In this document: positions 34,640-46,160 of the stretch, in pieces
How positions within the stretch are numbered: the stretch's first letter is position 1
Layout: the number at the start of each line of letters is the position of its first letter
NCBI GenBank assembly: GCA_032622095.1
Contig: CP136066.1
Coordinates: 190,022,816 to 190,086,815 of the forward strand
Length of the DNA: 64,000 bases
Source of the DNA: Siphonodentalium dalli
Taxonomy: Eukaryota > Mollusca > Scaphopoda > Gadilida > Siphonodentaliidae
Direction: 5' to 3'
The notes under the pieces: generated by a model
What the model was told of the DNA's origin: nothing
Seen by the model: only the letters and a program-made list of their open reading frames with translations
The model's database searches: none
Program-made: the position numbers and the translations under genes

Positions 34640-36520
34640 GTCAATATGGTAGCCCGTGAGTTACTGCATGGTCATAGGTGAGGTGAATATAGGTATACAT
34701 GGAGTTATTTTATGATCATGAATGATGTGAACAGATATACAAGGAATGTCTATAGGATCGTGAGTGGGATGTCCATTGTGAGATGTATATGTATACAAGT
34801 AGTGGCCGTATGGTAATGTGTGAGCTGAATATGTTTACATGGAGTGACTGTATGGTTGTATGGCTATGTGTGGATGTACGGGTAATACGATGTGGCTGTA
34901 CGGACAATGATATTGTGTGCGGATATAACGGGAGTAGCTACAATGTCATATATGTGTTGTTTATGTATACATGGAGTGACTATGGTCATGGGTGGGATGT
35001 ATAGATGTATATTTGGTGGCTGTATTGCCACATGTGGGTGACCATGTATACATCTGGTGTCTATGTGATCATGGGTGGGGTATATGGATAAATAGGAGTG
35101 GTTGGATGAATATGTGTATAGGTGTACATGGACTGACAGCACGGTCATGAATATACATGCCTGAGTATATCTGGGTGGTCGTTGGCGAGCGTGTAGGTAT
35201 ATAGGGAGTGCCGTGGTGGTAATGGGTGGGATGTATATTTATATATGTCGTGGGTGTATATTGTCATCGGTGGATGTATAGGTATACAAGGAGTAACCGT
35301 ATGATCATGGATGGCGTGTATGAGTACACAGCGAGTGACTGAATTGTCATGTGTGGGGTGTATATAAAAGTCTGAAATGTATAATTGATCATGTGTGAGA
35401 AGTATTGGTACACCTGGAAGGACTTTATTGTCATTGGTGATGTGTAAATGTACACCTGGAGTGACTCTATGTGCATGTTTGTGTTGCATATGTATATATC
35501 GAGTGGCTATATGACCATGGTATGGTGAATAGGTATACAGGGAGTGACTGTGTGGCAATTAATGAAATGAATAGGTGTACAAGGAGTGCCCGTGTGATCA
35601 CCAATGTGGTGAATATGTATACACGGAGTGAAATGGGTCAGGTGTCGGAGTATACCTGGTGTGCATGTATGGTGACTCATTGTCATATGTTATGTGTACG
35701 GGTATACGCCAAGTAGTTGTATGGTCATTGGGCGAGGGGTATATATGTATAGCACGTGTGACTATATGACCATTGCTGAGGTGCATATGTATACCTGGAG
35801 TCACTCTATGGTTATGCGTGGGGTGTATATGCTTATCTTGAGTGGCTATTTCGCAATTGGCGTGGCGAGTAGATATGCAGGGATTGACCGTATGACCAAT
35901 GGTGATGTGAATATGTGTACCTGTAGTGAGTGTATGATCATGAATGTGGTGAATACAGGGAGTGGCTATATGATCATGGGTCAAGTGTAACAGTTTACAT
36001 GGTGTACATGTATGTTGACCAATGACTGTGTGGGGTGTATGGGTATACGCAAGTGGGGTTATATGACCATTGGTGATGTGCATATGTATACTTGGAGCGA
36101 TGCAATGGTCATGGTGGGGTGTATATGTATACCTTGAGTGGCTATTTGGCCATGGGTGTGGAACATAGGTACACATGGATTGACTTTATGGCCAATGGTG
36201 AGGTCAATAGGTATACAATGATTGACTGTGTGATCATGAATGTGGTGAATATGTATACATATAGTGACGATACGGTCATTGTTCAGTTGTAGGAGGTATA
36301 CCTGTTGTGCACGCATTAAATTGTTATTGACATATGTATGATCATGTGTGGTGTACAGGGATATACACAAGTATGGCTGTGTGGTTATGGATGAGGTGTA
36401 TGTTTATAAAGCGAGCGACTATATTGTCATATGTGTGTTGTTTATTTGTATTTGGAGTGACTGTATGGCCCTGGTGGGTTGTACATATGTACCTTGTGTG
36501 GCTATCGCTTTCCACAATAA
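34640..36520 (+). repeat. 42-bp degenerate minisatellite
   Basis: About 45 degenerate units like GAGTGACTGTATGGTCATGG followed by TGGGATGTATATGTATACAT. Because 42 is a multiple of three, long open frames appear on both strands (up to 192 residues, - strand 35,598-36,176) with a 14-residue period. These reflect the repeat and I do not call them genes. Confidence 0.85.
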
Positions 36521-36672
36521 CTCAATGATATGTTACTTGATATAGAGATCACACAAGAGAGTCCCCCTTGGTGGCGTGTATGCACGATGGAGGAAATGTT
36601 AAACGATTTTCCTGACAATAGTTGATAAATGTTTATGCTAACGGGCAAGAGTATCCACATATTATGGTCGGA

Positions 36673-38350
36673 TGGTCCCTCTCAGTTCCGTTTCAAAGTT
36701 CTGCCCATTTATTTTCAAAAACTTGGCCAGAATCCCAAAAGACGTTTTCGGCACAATTGTACACTGCACATTTTAAAATTAAATGATCGTGCCTCATAAT
36801 GTACAGTGCCAACCAGAATATAAAATGTAGTTGTCAGTCGATTAACTAACGTGTATAATAACAAAGTTAGTCACACTTTGCTACCTTTTCGGAACAGCAG
36901 ATAATTATGTTCCGGATATATGTGAAAATCAACTTTTTACCCAATTTAGTTGCCATTTTGGAAGCCACCTTGAGTAATTTGGTCATTAAACACCTTATTG
37001 TGACACATTTAAGATAGATAAAAACAATAAACACCTCTCATGCCAAAGATAGTTACAGTTTACTTGCAAAAAATGGTTCAAACATGAGAAGAGATTTTTT
37101 GCCGATATTTATGTCACGTTTGTGAGAGTGAAATCCAATATTTCTGGTAATGTCTTTGTTAAAATAGTAAGTATCAATGTTAGTATTCAATGTATAGAAG
37201 GCAGAATAGCCAATTTCATTCATCAACCACAAATTGTAAGCGATTCCAGGACACACTGGGGCAATATCTACCATTTTCCATATTGTGGCGGCCATTTTGG
37301 TGGCCATTTTGATCCAAAGTAACAATTTTTGTTCCTATGAATTGGAGTATCCGTGTATAATGGTATTCCTCACTTACATTCCACAGTTGTGCTCATTCTT
37401 TGTTGAAATTTGAACAGAAACCCAATTGTGATTTTTTGGTGAAATTTTATACCGCATTCTGTAAAATCAAACTTTTGAGGGAACGGAGGGGGCTAGGACC
37501 CCAATAATTGCTTTTTTCATTACCCCAATGATTAGTTAATATAAAACTATAAAAAATAAGGTCACAATCCTCAACCAGTTCCAAACAGCAGAAACTGATC
37601 AAGAAGATATGAGTGAAAAATAGTCATATTTTCTACTTCCGGTGGCCATTTTGAATATATGAAATTTATTTATACCTCTCAATGAGGACCACTCAACTAT
37701 CAATAGAATAACATATCGCACGACTTGATATCTCATAAACTGCCCGAGTGATTGCAAATTAAAATTTATCAAGTCAGATATTCAATTTTGGCGGCCATCT
37801 TGGATTCAATGGCCTCGAAACATGTGAACATTGACTACCTATATGTATCCATGTGCTCGTGGAATGTTATAGAAAACTGCACTGGTCTATGTTCTCGTAG
37901 AAGATAATGGAAACATCGGTATTGTTCATAGTTTAATCACGTTATGCATGCGTAAGTTCACACACTGTACTTTTTCAGATATATCTTCAAAATAAACGAA
38001 CAATCATATCATCGGTGTCACTTTAAGAAAAATATCGAGTCAGGTGCCCATGTGACGATATCTACGCAGACACTTGTTATATTCAGTTCGAATGAAACTG
38101 AGTTTGAGAAGATACATACAGTTTTAGTATTAATTTTGAGAGAAATATTTCCCCTACCCCCAATAAGGATTTTATCGCAAAAAATCACAGTAGTTTTATA
38201 AAAATCGCTATAAAATGAAAAAGCCCCCACGCCCGAGTGGCAAACAAGCAGAAAAATGTGTGAAATACATCCCTCTATCGGAAAAACATAGTCGGCTAAA
38301 ATCCGCACAGGGGGGAGGGTGGCCATATGGTAGCTCAAGGTCTATAGTAC
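36673..38350 (-). repeat. Right arm of the foldback element
   Basis: The inverted counterpart of 33,268-34,575. It is longer by about 390 bases between GGATTCAATGG (37,803) and AAAGCCCCCACG (38,220), where the left arm has only about 20 bases. Either this arm gained an insertion or the left arm lost sequence. Confidence 0.8.
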
Positions 38351-38639
38351 ATGTATATGCTAACTTTCCGAGAAGACTTCGAAACTATGGCTCATTATAT
38401 TGTCACCAGGTACATATGCCCGCACCAAAATCACGCTCTCTAAACAGCTAACTGATATTCAATATATATCATGTGATGAAAGCTTTTATTTTCATTCTTC
38501 CAAAATGGAAAATCGATGAACAAGAATTACCAATAAAGAATCTCAAACAACGAGTGTATTGGAATGACTGGTGACGGAAAGGGGCGACATCCGAATGAAA
38601 AAAATCCATCGTCGCGATTACACTGAATCGATTTTCCGA

Positions 38640-38849
38640 TCAACGTCCGATTAAATGCTTTATACAGAAATTGTTTTATACCATAACGTCAAGTGTCTTT
38701 TGTGTGTTCACTATTCATTCCGTGATGGATCAGAGAGAAAGCGGGCGCCAGGTTGTTTGGTTTAATTATTCTGGTGATTACTTAAAGTGTCTCATAAGGA
38801 ATTTCAAATGTAGCGGATTTATTTCTGAAGTTTGATAAATATGGAAAAG
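38640..38849 (+). other. First-exon-like segment, copy 1
   Basis: ATGGAAAAG at 38,841-38,849 is followed by GTAAGT, a consensus 5' splice site. The upstream 200 bases share ACGTCAAGTGTC, TGTGTGTTCACTA and AGAGAAAGCGGGCGCC with copy 2. It could be a duplicated promoter plus 5' UTR plus three-codon first exon (Met-Glu-Lys). The zero phase would fit the exon at 54,842, but that link is only an inference. Confidence 0.35.
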
Positions 38850-38978
38850 GTAAGTTTCCCCATAACATTTTATTAAAGTCGATTGTCGCAAAAATGGGAA
38901 ATTAGTAGTTTAACGCATTTTCGTGTTCCTGTGGGCCCAAAGATAAATGAGAGACGAATTAGCCGTGTTGATTGAAAC

Positions 38979-39023
38979 CATAGAAATCGGATATATAAAG
39001 CCTTTATATATCCGATTTCTATG
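38979..39023. repeat. 45-nt perfect palindrome with flanking direct repeats
   Basis: Two 22-nt arms (CATAGAAATCGGATATATAA followed by AG, and its exact complement) are separated by one base at 39,001. GATTGAAAC lies at 38,970-38,978 and again at 39,023-39,031, sharing one base with the arm. Confidence 0.85.
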
Positions 39024-39107
39024 ATTGAAACGTCATGTGACGTCAAACAGACTGGCAGCCAGGACAATCACTATCTGAACAAATTCCAGAACTCCACTTA
39101 CACCAAA

Positions 39108-39125
39108 TCCACCACCACCACCACC

Positions 39126-39177
<52 letters not shown>

Positions 39178-39178
39178 G
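39108..39178 (+). repeat. (CCA)n(ACA)n compound microsatellite
   Basis: About 33 bases of CCA repeats run straight into about 37 bases of ACA/CAA repeats. Confidence 0.95.
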
Positions 39179-39955
39179 CCCAATGTAATATTTAACATCA
39201 CTAAATGGAGGGCATTTTCCCACTAAAATATGTTAAAACCCATAATTGACATAATTATAAACTAGACTTATAAAACAAAAATATCATTTAATTTTGAAAC
39301 AAATAACTCATTAATTATTGCTGTCCCTTGAAATCATCGGAACTATATATATATATTGATTTATTACATGATCCAAAACCTACATAAAACATACTTAAAT
39401 CAACAAATGGGACGTGAAAGTCACGTCGACTTCAAAAAGACCTACGATGACGTTTCACGTAACTATGTGTTGTTTGTCCGCGTAAAGAAATAGCTCCAGA
39501 GAAATAAAGACACATTGAAGTATTTAATGGCGTAAATTTGATGAAATAACTTTTCAAACTCTTCATTTATTAAAGATTGTTGGAAAAATATTGGAAGCCA
39601 TAGTATTTTGAGACGTAAAGTAAACAGACGACAAACCGGAAGTCAAAGGTCAACTGGCACTATGTCCTGTCATTAAACGAACGTTTAATATCACAATTTA
39701 TAGAATGGGTTTAGTGAATAGAATAAGGGTAGGAGCATGTAATTAATATGGATAGAGAACTCTAAATCAAACAAAATAGTGTTTTCTGAATTCGAAAGAA
39801 CAATTTGTTTTGCAATTGTTTTATTTCATACACTATATAATTTAAATAAATAACCAATGTGTTTTATTTCGTAAATAGCTGGACCTAACAGAAGTTGGTT
39901 GTAGCGTTTTCCATTTTTATTTATTATAGCGGTTATAGTGCAGCCGACTCGGATC
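39179..39955. other. Unassigned DNA
   Basis: AT-rich spacer between the two first-exon-like copies. No gene or repeat partner was recognised. Confidence 0.4.
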
Positions 39956-39959
39956 GATT

Positions 39960-40277
39960 TTACTATTTCTGATGTAATTCTTTATATAGAAATTGTTTTA
40001 TATCATAAACGTCAAGTGTCGTTTGTGTGTTCACTACTCATTCCGGGACAGAAAACTCTATGACAAACAAGCCATTGTCTTCCAGTTGGTACTTCTCGTT
40101 CTATCCATTTCATTTCTTACACTACAATCTAAATGAAAAGCGAAAACAGGTTTTGTAAACATGAATCTCAGAGAAAGCGGGCGCCCGTTTGTTTTGTTAG
40201 ATATTAAAAATTTCTCATGTGGAATTTAAAATGAAGCGGATTATCGTTAGCTAAAGACTTTCAGTATTATGGAAAAG
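39960..40277 (+). other. First-exon-like segment, copy 2
   Basis: It aligns with 38,640-38,849 with an extra 110 bases inserted before AGAGAAAGCGGGCGCC. ATGGAAAAG at 40,269-40,277 is followed by GTAAAT, a weaker donor than in copy 1. Conservation of the ATG, the three codons and the donor in both copies, amid divergent flanks, suggests a function. Chance is not excluded. Confidence 0.35.
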
Positions 40278-40329
40278 GTAAATAATTATGTAGATAGTGT
40301 TTCTTAGTTACTTATACATAAAACCGACG

Positions 40330-40640
40330 ATTAAAGACATATTATGGACTTATTCGGGTTAGTGAAACTGATAAGTTAGTATTAAGGCGCTATGCCAACT
40401 GGAGGAATGTAACATTCTACCAGCATCGCCGAAAATCTTAAGCAAATCGACCGTACCACTCCATAGAAAACATCGTCTGAACTGCGCTCAATTGTAAATA
40501 TTTACTTCTCGATTCGGGACGCATCTATTGCTGATATATAAACTAACGAAAACGATTTCGCCATCGATAGTTACTGCATTTAATTAATATAAAAGAATGA
40601 CGGTGTGTGTTGCCCATTTGGATATAATATTTGTCAAAAT
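40330..40640 (+). repeat. Dispersed repeat J, copy 3
   Basis: Landmarks are AGACATATTATGGACTTATT, CCAACTGGAGGAATGTAACA, CTCGATTCGGGACGCATCTA and GTTGCCCATTTGGATATAAT. It extends further than copy 1 and matches the antisense copy at 32,640-33,010. Confidence 0.7.
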
Positions 40641-40780
40641 TACTACTTTGAAGAAGATTATTCTCCATTTATATTTGGCCACACTACACGAGTGTTTAAC
40701 ATAACTTTAGATTTGTATCCTGTGTTCGAGTCACTAACTTCGAGACCTTGAGTTACAAGAATATACAAACTCTTGTTTAA

Positions 40781-41075
40781 CCCTTTACCCAACAAACCGG
40801 CCAAAAACGGCCAAATAAAGCTGCAACAGCCTAAATTATCTTGGGTCTGTCTCAATAAAACCATACAAATATGGATATCATTGGAACCGGCTCATTGACC
40901 ACATTGTGATGGTTACAGTTATGCCCTTTTACCATTTTTTCTTACATTCTTTAACAATTTTATAATTTTGAATGTGTTAAGCCAATGTATTCTCTTATAT
41001 ATGCGAGGCGACCTATGGTCGACTCGCATATATAAGAGAATGCATTGGCACAGGGCCGTTCTGTTGAGTAAAGGG
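40781..41075. mobile_element. TTAA-flanked MITE family B, copy 4 (internal deletion)
   Basis: TTAA at 40,777-40,780 and 41,076-41,079, with the family ends. The first hairpin module present in other copies is missing, leaving only the second (40,981-41,049) and a 295-bp element. Confidence 0.85.
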
Positions 41076-41135
41076 TTAACATCATGCACTATCGATTATT
41101 CTTCCACTGACAAAAATGTTAAAACCAAATGTGTC

Positions 41136-41208
41136 ATACTTATATACACATACTTATATACACATACTTATATACACATACTTATATACACATACTTATA
41201 TACACATA
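41136..41208 (+). repeat. Short tandem repeat, about 15-bp unit
   Basis: Five copies of ACTTATATACACAT, followed by AT-rich TATATGTA repeats near 41,322-41,402. Confidence 0.85.
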
Positions 41209-41554
41209 ATTGTCCCTCTAAACTATCGTAAACAAAACGACACACGAGTGTGTTTCATGGGTTTGTTGGTACGACCAAAATGGCCGCGACAGGAGAGTGA
41301 GAACTTACTAACCACATACAAAAATATATGTATATATATATATATGTATATATGTGTATATGTAAGTATGTGTGTACATGTATATATATATGTATATATA
41401 TGAGTCGACCTTATTGTTTGTACCAGTAATTATCCCTTATATCATAGCAATATGTACTGCATGTATGGTCATGCAGTTATGCAACATGAATACATATGTA
41501 TCTCTTCCATAGATACATTTGCACACGTGACTAGTATTACAATTTATTGTATAT

Positions 41555-41642
41555 ATATGTTATAATAAATTGTCTTTGTATGTCAAATGTAATGACGTTA
41601 AGACAAAATAAAACTGATTTGAATTGAATTGAATTGAAAAAA
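41555..41642 (+). mobile_element. LINE 3' end with (TTGAA)n tail
   Basis: AATAAAACTGATTTGAATTG is followed by further TTGAA units to about 41,638. A polyadenylation-like signal then a pentanucleotide tail is typical of the 3' end of animal non-LTR retrotransposons. Confidence 0.6.
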
Positions 41643-41737
41643 AACAACGAGTGTGAGCGCGGAATAATATATGGAGAAGCACAGCCCCGAGTGTTATCCT
41701 TCCGCGATGGCACAAGTTCCGTATCAACAAATCAATT

Positions 41738-42168
41738 AAACGGACATGGCTCATTCGAGCCACCAAATTTTGTCTACGTAATTTGGAGGGACGTATACAA
41801 TAGGCCGATAAATACACGAAATATTGATATGCCGGCTTGAAATGCTTTGAAAAACACTTGCTAAAGTCACAGCCATTTTCACCCCCCCCCCGAGTCAGAC
41901 AAACGCTCTTTATTGCTACCATATTAGGACTAGAATAACACAGAACGCTCGTTTCTGTTCCATGTCGTGCAAATGGCTGTGTTTTTTTTGGGACCCAAAC
42001 ACCTTGTTCATAGTTGCATTTTTAATTACTTCAATGCGTCTTTTTGGGTTACATAATGCTCGTAGAAAGGTAGTTAAGATATTTATTGACCTATTTCGAT
42101 ACCGCGAAAAATTAAAAAGCTAATAATATTATTTGTATTTTGGAGGGCAAACCGCCAAGTGGCTTTAA
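41738..42168 (+). repeat. Dispersed repeat G, copy 2
   Basis: The partner of 18,479-18,902, from ACGGACATGGCTCATTCGAG to CCGCCAAGTGGCTTTAA. Shared words include TACACGAAATATTG, AATGCTCGTAGAAAGGTAGT and AAACGCTCTTTATT. A C10 run interrupts it near 41,882. Confidence 0.75.
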
Positions 42169-42217
42169 CACGCTTGTCGTGATGTGTTTATTCACGTAAT
42201 AATAATTTCCTATTTCG

Positions 42218-42320
42218 CTCTATTTCGCCATTTCGCTGCATTGTTTATTCCTCTATTTCGCTGTATTTCCTATTTCGCTTTTTCGTTGTATTTCATATTT
42301 CGATAATTCGCTATATTTGA
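42218..42320 (+). repeat. Degenerate TATTTCGC short tandem
   Basis: About ten variants of CTATTTCGCTGTATTTC in a row. No coding sense. Confidence 0.75.
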
Positions 42321-42429
42321 CATATTATGGGATATGGGATTATATGATACCCTACATTCTGATATTCAATCGAACATCACGTGCCACCCGTGCTTGCGAT
42401 TAGATGCCACTAGCCATCCAATCGTGAAC

Positions 42430-43230
42430 CCCAATTACATATTGTTTGCTATCAAATCCTTGGCGTATTGGCTGGTTTATAACACGCCACCGTCGTATAA
42501 ACCGTGAATTAAAAAAGGCACATGCAGGGGTTGTTTTGCCATGTGTGATGAAGCGAATGCCATTTACGTCGTGTGGCTATCAACAGAATGCGATCGGAAC
42601 GCGTTTTCCGTATGGAGGAACACTGTAATTATAGGAACAAGCTTGTAATAAACTTACACACATAGTTGTCTCTCTAAATTATCGGAACAATATTAAATAA
42701 ATTCCAAATCACACAAGATACACTGTAAATATGTTATATGACTCTATATTTCGTGCATAATAGCACGATTGAGTTATAAATAAAGCATACCAGCATATAG
42801 TGTCTTCCAGATGGCACGTACGTTTTATATCATACACAATACGCTACGCATCTCGTTTTATCCTTCCGCGCTAAAACTCGTGTCGTATCAACAAACCCAT
42901 TATCACACGCGTCGTTCTATGATTATTACACACCACCATCCTAGAATCCGTGCATTAAAAATACAGGATTACAAGGTTTGTTTAGGCACATACATGGCTT
43001 GTTTTGTCATGTGTGATGATGCTTTTATTTTATAAATCCGGTTTCATTGTTGAGACGAACGTAATGTACGTCATTTGACATCAACGAGATGCGTATGCAT
43101 GGGACCTACGTTCCATAGGGATTTGTAAACATTAAACAGCAATAACACTGTAATTCTCGGAACAAGCATGTTGTAAACTTACACACATAGTTGCCCCTCT
43201 AAACTATCGGAACTATGTGACATAAATTCT
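42430..43230 (+). repeat. Diverged local duplication
   Basis: A block near 42,480-42,690 recurs near 42,900-43,210. Shared words are TTTTGTCATGTGTGATGA-type, ACACTGTAATT, GGAACAAGC and TTACACACATAGTTG. AGTGTCTTCCAG also occurs at 42,800 and 43,235. No frame is conserved between the two. Confidence 0.55.
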
Positions 43231-44384
43231 GATATAGTGTCTTCCAGGTGCATGGCACGTTTTTACTCTTGACACTACAGTGCAGTGTTCAATACACAGA
43301 GACGTGGCTAGAGCTAGGGGTCTCCGTTGGGGGGGGGGGGGGTGTCCACTTTGGGAAATTTCAACTGCACCCCCCCCCTTGAATCCGACCGAACACAAGT
43401 TTCGCATAATTCCATTTGCACCCCTCCCCTTGCACTTCAGTGCTCAGGCCTAATAGCCTATATATTCATCAACCATGGTTCTATATACCCATTATGAGAA
43501 CATTCAGATATTTGACCCTGAAAATTGCATATATCCTAACATCTAGTGGTCCAACTCCAGACAAATGCACACAGCTACAGACAAGAGACCAGGACACACC
43601 GGGCCGACCGCGATTCGGCCCGTTGTGAGAACATTTTGAAAACTAAACAAGAAAATCGCAAAATCCTAGCATCTAGACTGGCCTCCAGCTTTCCTAGTGT
43701 TGGAAATTGTGACCATTTCAGTCTACAATTTTGACAAAATGTAGTAAAATATTGTTTTATTAAAAAACTAATTAGAAGTTTTTTTATTGGCCACGGGGGA
43801 GGGGCCAAAAACAATAAATCCCTCCCCCCCCCCAATAAATTGTTTGAAAATCAAATTACAAGAACATTTTCAACCTATTGCTGGTGTGAAATTTCCAACT
43901 AATGTTGTGTCAGGTATGAAATTTCCAACTGTTGAAAATTTTGACCAAAGTTGGGGATGCGAGACACCCCCAACACCCCCCCCCTGTCGGCACGTCCCTG
44001 GCAATACAAGCTAATATTATTCTCCGATCAGAAATGAAAGTTTGCTGGTAATTATATATATAGCGTATACATCTATAAAATGTATGTGTTCAACGTGTGG
44101 ATAGTTTCCACGTCCAGACGTTTCCGTTGAGCGCAAACACATTGTTATATTTGTCATCCAATTAAGCACTTATATGAGATAATTGGCAGGCCAACCATTA
44201 GATCTGTCGGTCGATATGGGCTCTGTGAAACGACCCTCATCCATTGAAGTGTAATAACAATAAGTATACCGGGTAATTAAACAAAGACCCATTTAAAATA
44301 TGTAACTACGATTTACAAGAACACAACAGAGCACAACTGGAGTAAAAGAAGGACTTATTTCGCTGATATATGGATGGTCTGAAA
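43231..44384. other. Unassigned DNA with G/C homopolymer runs
   Basis: Runs of G (43,329-43,342) and C (43,368-43,377; 43,823-43,832; 43,975-43,984). Frames over these runs are not credible. No gene was recognised. Confidence 0.4.
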
Positions 44385-45560
44385 CACATGTCATTTCGTA
44401 TGGATATCTACCAACAACTCGGAGTTTATTTGAATATATTCTGCATTATCCTGCAGACGACACCGTTGTTTTAACAGAGAATGAACGTGATATGCAATGC
44501 AAAAAGTGCACGCACTAGACGCCTTCAATGAGTATCCAAGTCCGTACGGTGTGCTGAAAGTTAACACACAGAAGTCTAAGGTAATGATATTCTGTAACAA
44601 AAGGGCGAGACCTGAAATACAATTATTCTTGCTGGACAAGAACTAGAAATTGTGTATGAATTAATCTCGATATCAAGTTATTTTACAAAGGATGATGCTT
44701 CTGTCGCGCGATAAAACAATCGCGTCCAAACAACACAAATCCTGTATACGGTCTACTTTCCAAGGTCCGAAAACTATCCCTATCTAATGACATGGCCTCA
44801 TTAAGTCAATCCTTTAGGGCTGCGAAAATGGGGGAGGGGTCGAAAATATAAGGGACATATATAGAAGCCGTACATTTAAATGTTTGCTAATCATTAACTC
44901 CGTTGTTTCACCTTTTACGTTGACACCGAGAAGAGAATAATATCGTGTTTGGTCCAAACTGATAAAGCATTCTGATAACAGGTTAACGTACACATTACTG
45001 ATTATTGGGAAAAGGTGCGATTAAATTCAAGTTGAATGTCATAGCACAACCCCCAACTATTATCACGACACCGTCTATTGTAAATAGCGTGAAATTAGCT
45101 CTTGAACAGACTGGGATCGTTTACTTTTAAGATATCTGTATAATTCTCGCAGACATCTTACGGGTCAGACGCACGTTTTACCAAAAATTCCTGGTATTTC
45201 AAAATGGATTTTCTCAAAATCTGTCAGGGATTTCTTTGTGAAATTTGGTATAAGCGATTATTTTGACACACTGTTTAAGAATCGTTGACCCAATGGATAA
45301 TATAAACTCATTTTCTTTACTTTTATGGCATGAAACATATTTTAACTTGTGTAATATAGATTTTTTTCAAAAGTGCCGTTCATTTATCCATGATATAATA
45401 TCTGAAGATCATGAGAGGAGACTTAATTATTCCTGATTCTTCGTGAAAAATAATAATAATTTTCATTTAGAAAAGCAACTGCCCAAAGATAATTTTCTAT
45501 ATTTGAGAATGTTCATGTCATGTCTGTTACCAATGAAAAATTGGGCTGAGTTAATCAAGT
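44385..45560 (+). pseudogene. Decayed LINE reverse transcriptase, C-terminal half
   Basis: Across shifting frames one reads a damaged Y/HPADDTVVLTENERDMQ (the RT active-site block, near 44,450), then DAFNEY, KVNTQKSKVMIFCNKR (near 44,560) and further on WSKLIKHSDNRLTYTLL (near 44,955). These occur in the order expected for a non-LTR retrotransposon pol. Stops and at least three frameshifts make it dead. It may be the C-terminal half of the same family as the frame at 63,088. Confidence 0.75.
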
Positions 45561-45695
45561 TAAACTGACCACAATACCTCTTAACTCTATGGCCTAAATC
45601 CAGTTGATTGCTCCCTGCTTGAGTGGGCCACATTGTATATCAGCATTTGTTTTCATTGTGCTGGCATATTTACGACTGCTTTATTCTTCATTATA

Positions 45696-46160
45696 ATATG
45701 TGACCCGCCATATCAAATCAAGTCGGATGTCGGGATTTATTTTACCCTGTGCCAATGCATTCTCTTATATATGCGAGTCGACCATAGGTCGCCTCGCATA
45801 TATAAGAGAATGCATTGGCCTAACCATTTTTTACAATTTTAATAATTTTTTCTTGTATTCTTTAACAATTTTATAATTTCACCCATACAGAGCCCCAGAC
45901 AAACATGAGCAGACGACACTCTTCTATATGCTTCTATATATGTGTGGGGCTCCCTGCAGGGTAATGGATGTTTTTTATTTTATGTCCTAAAAATTGTCAG
46001 AAACATTTATTTTAAAAAAATGATAAAAAATTGTCAGGCCAATGCATTCTCTTATATATGCGAGGCGACCTATGGTCGACTCGCATATATAAGAGAATGC
46101 ATTGGCACAGGGTAAAAAAATACCGACTTCCGACTGGATTTGATATGGCGGGTCACATAT
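45696..46160. mobile_element. 465-bp MITE family E carrying two hairpin modules
   Basis: The inverted ends ATATGTGACCCGCCATATCA and TGATATGGCGGGTCACATAT are followed inward by AAGTCGG and CCGACTT blocks. Inside lie two 69-bp hairpin modules (45,752-45,820 and 46,039-46,107) in opposite orientation. The same modules occur in families B and D, whose ends are unrelated. Confidence 0.8.

Larger units (their letters stand above)
33268..38350. mobile_element. 5.1-kb foldback element
   Basis: Long inverted arms (33,268-34,575 and 36,673-38,350) enclose a 42-bp minisatellite. Matching blocks run from the outer ends (CCCCCCTATGCGGATTTT against AAAATCCGCACAGGGGGG, near 33,306 and 38,298) to the inner ends (GAAACGGAACT against AGTTCCGTTTC). 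No transposase frame was seen. Foldback elements with repetitive interiors are known in animals, but I cannot place this one in a family. Confidence 0.75.

Noticed and set aside
35598-36176. A 192-residue - strand open frame rich in His, Thr and Pro
   Set aside because: It has a strict 14-residue period matching the 42-bp minisatellite. Frames are open on both strands for the same reason.
33268-38350. The long inverted arms as LTRs of a retrotransposon
   Set aside because: The arms are inverted, not direct, and no gag, pol, primer-binding site or polypurine tract is visible between them.
38215-38451. A 78-residue + strand frame beginning KKPPRPSGKQ
   Set aside because: It lies across the end of the foldback right arm, whose mirrored sequence does not keep the frame.
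3058-46107. The regularly recurring hairpins as a CRISPR array
   Set aside because: The copies are dispersed over tens of kilobases within MITEs, without regular spacers or cas genes, in a eukaryotic context.
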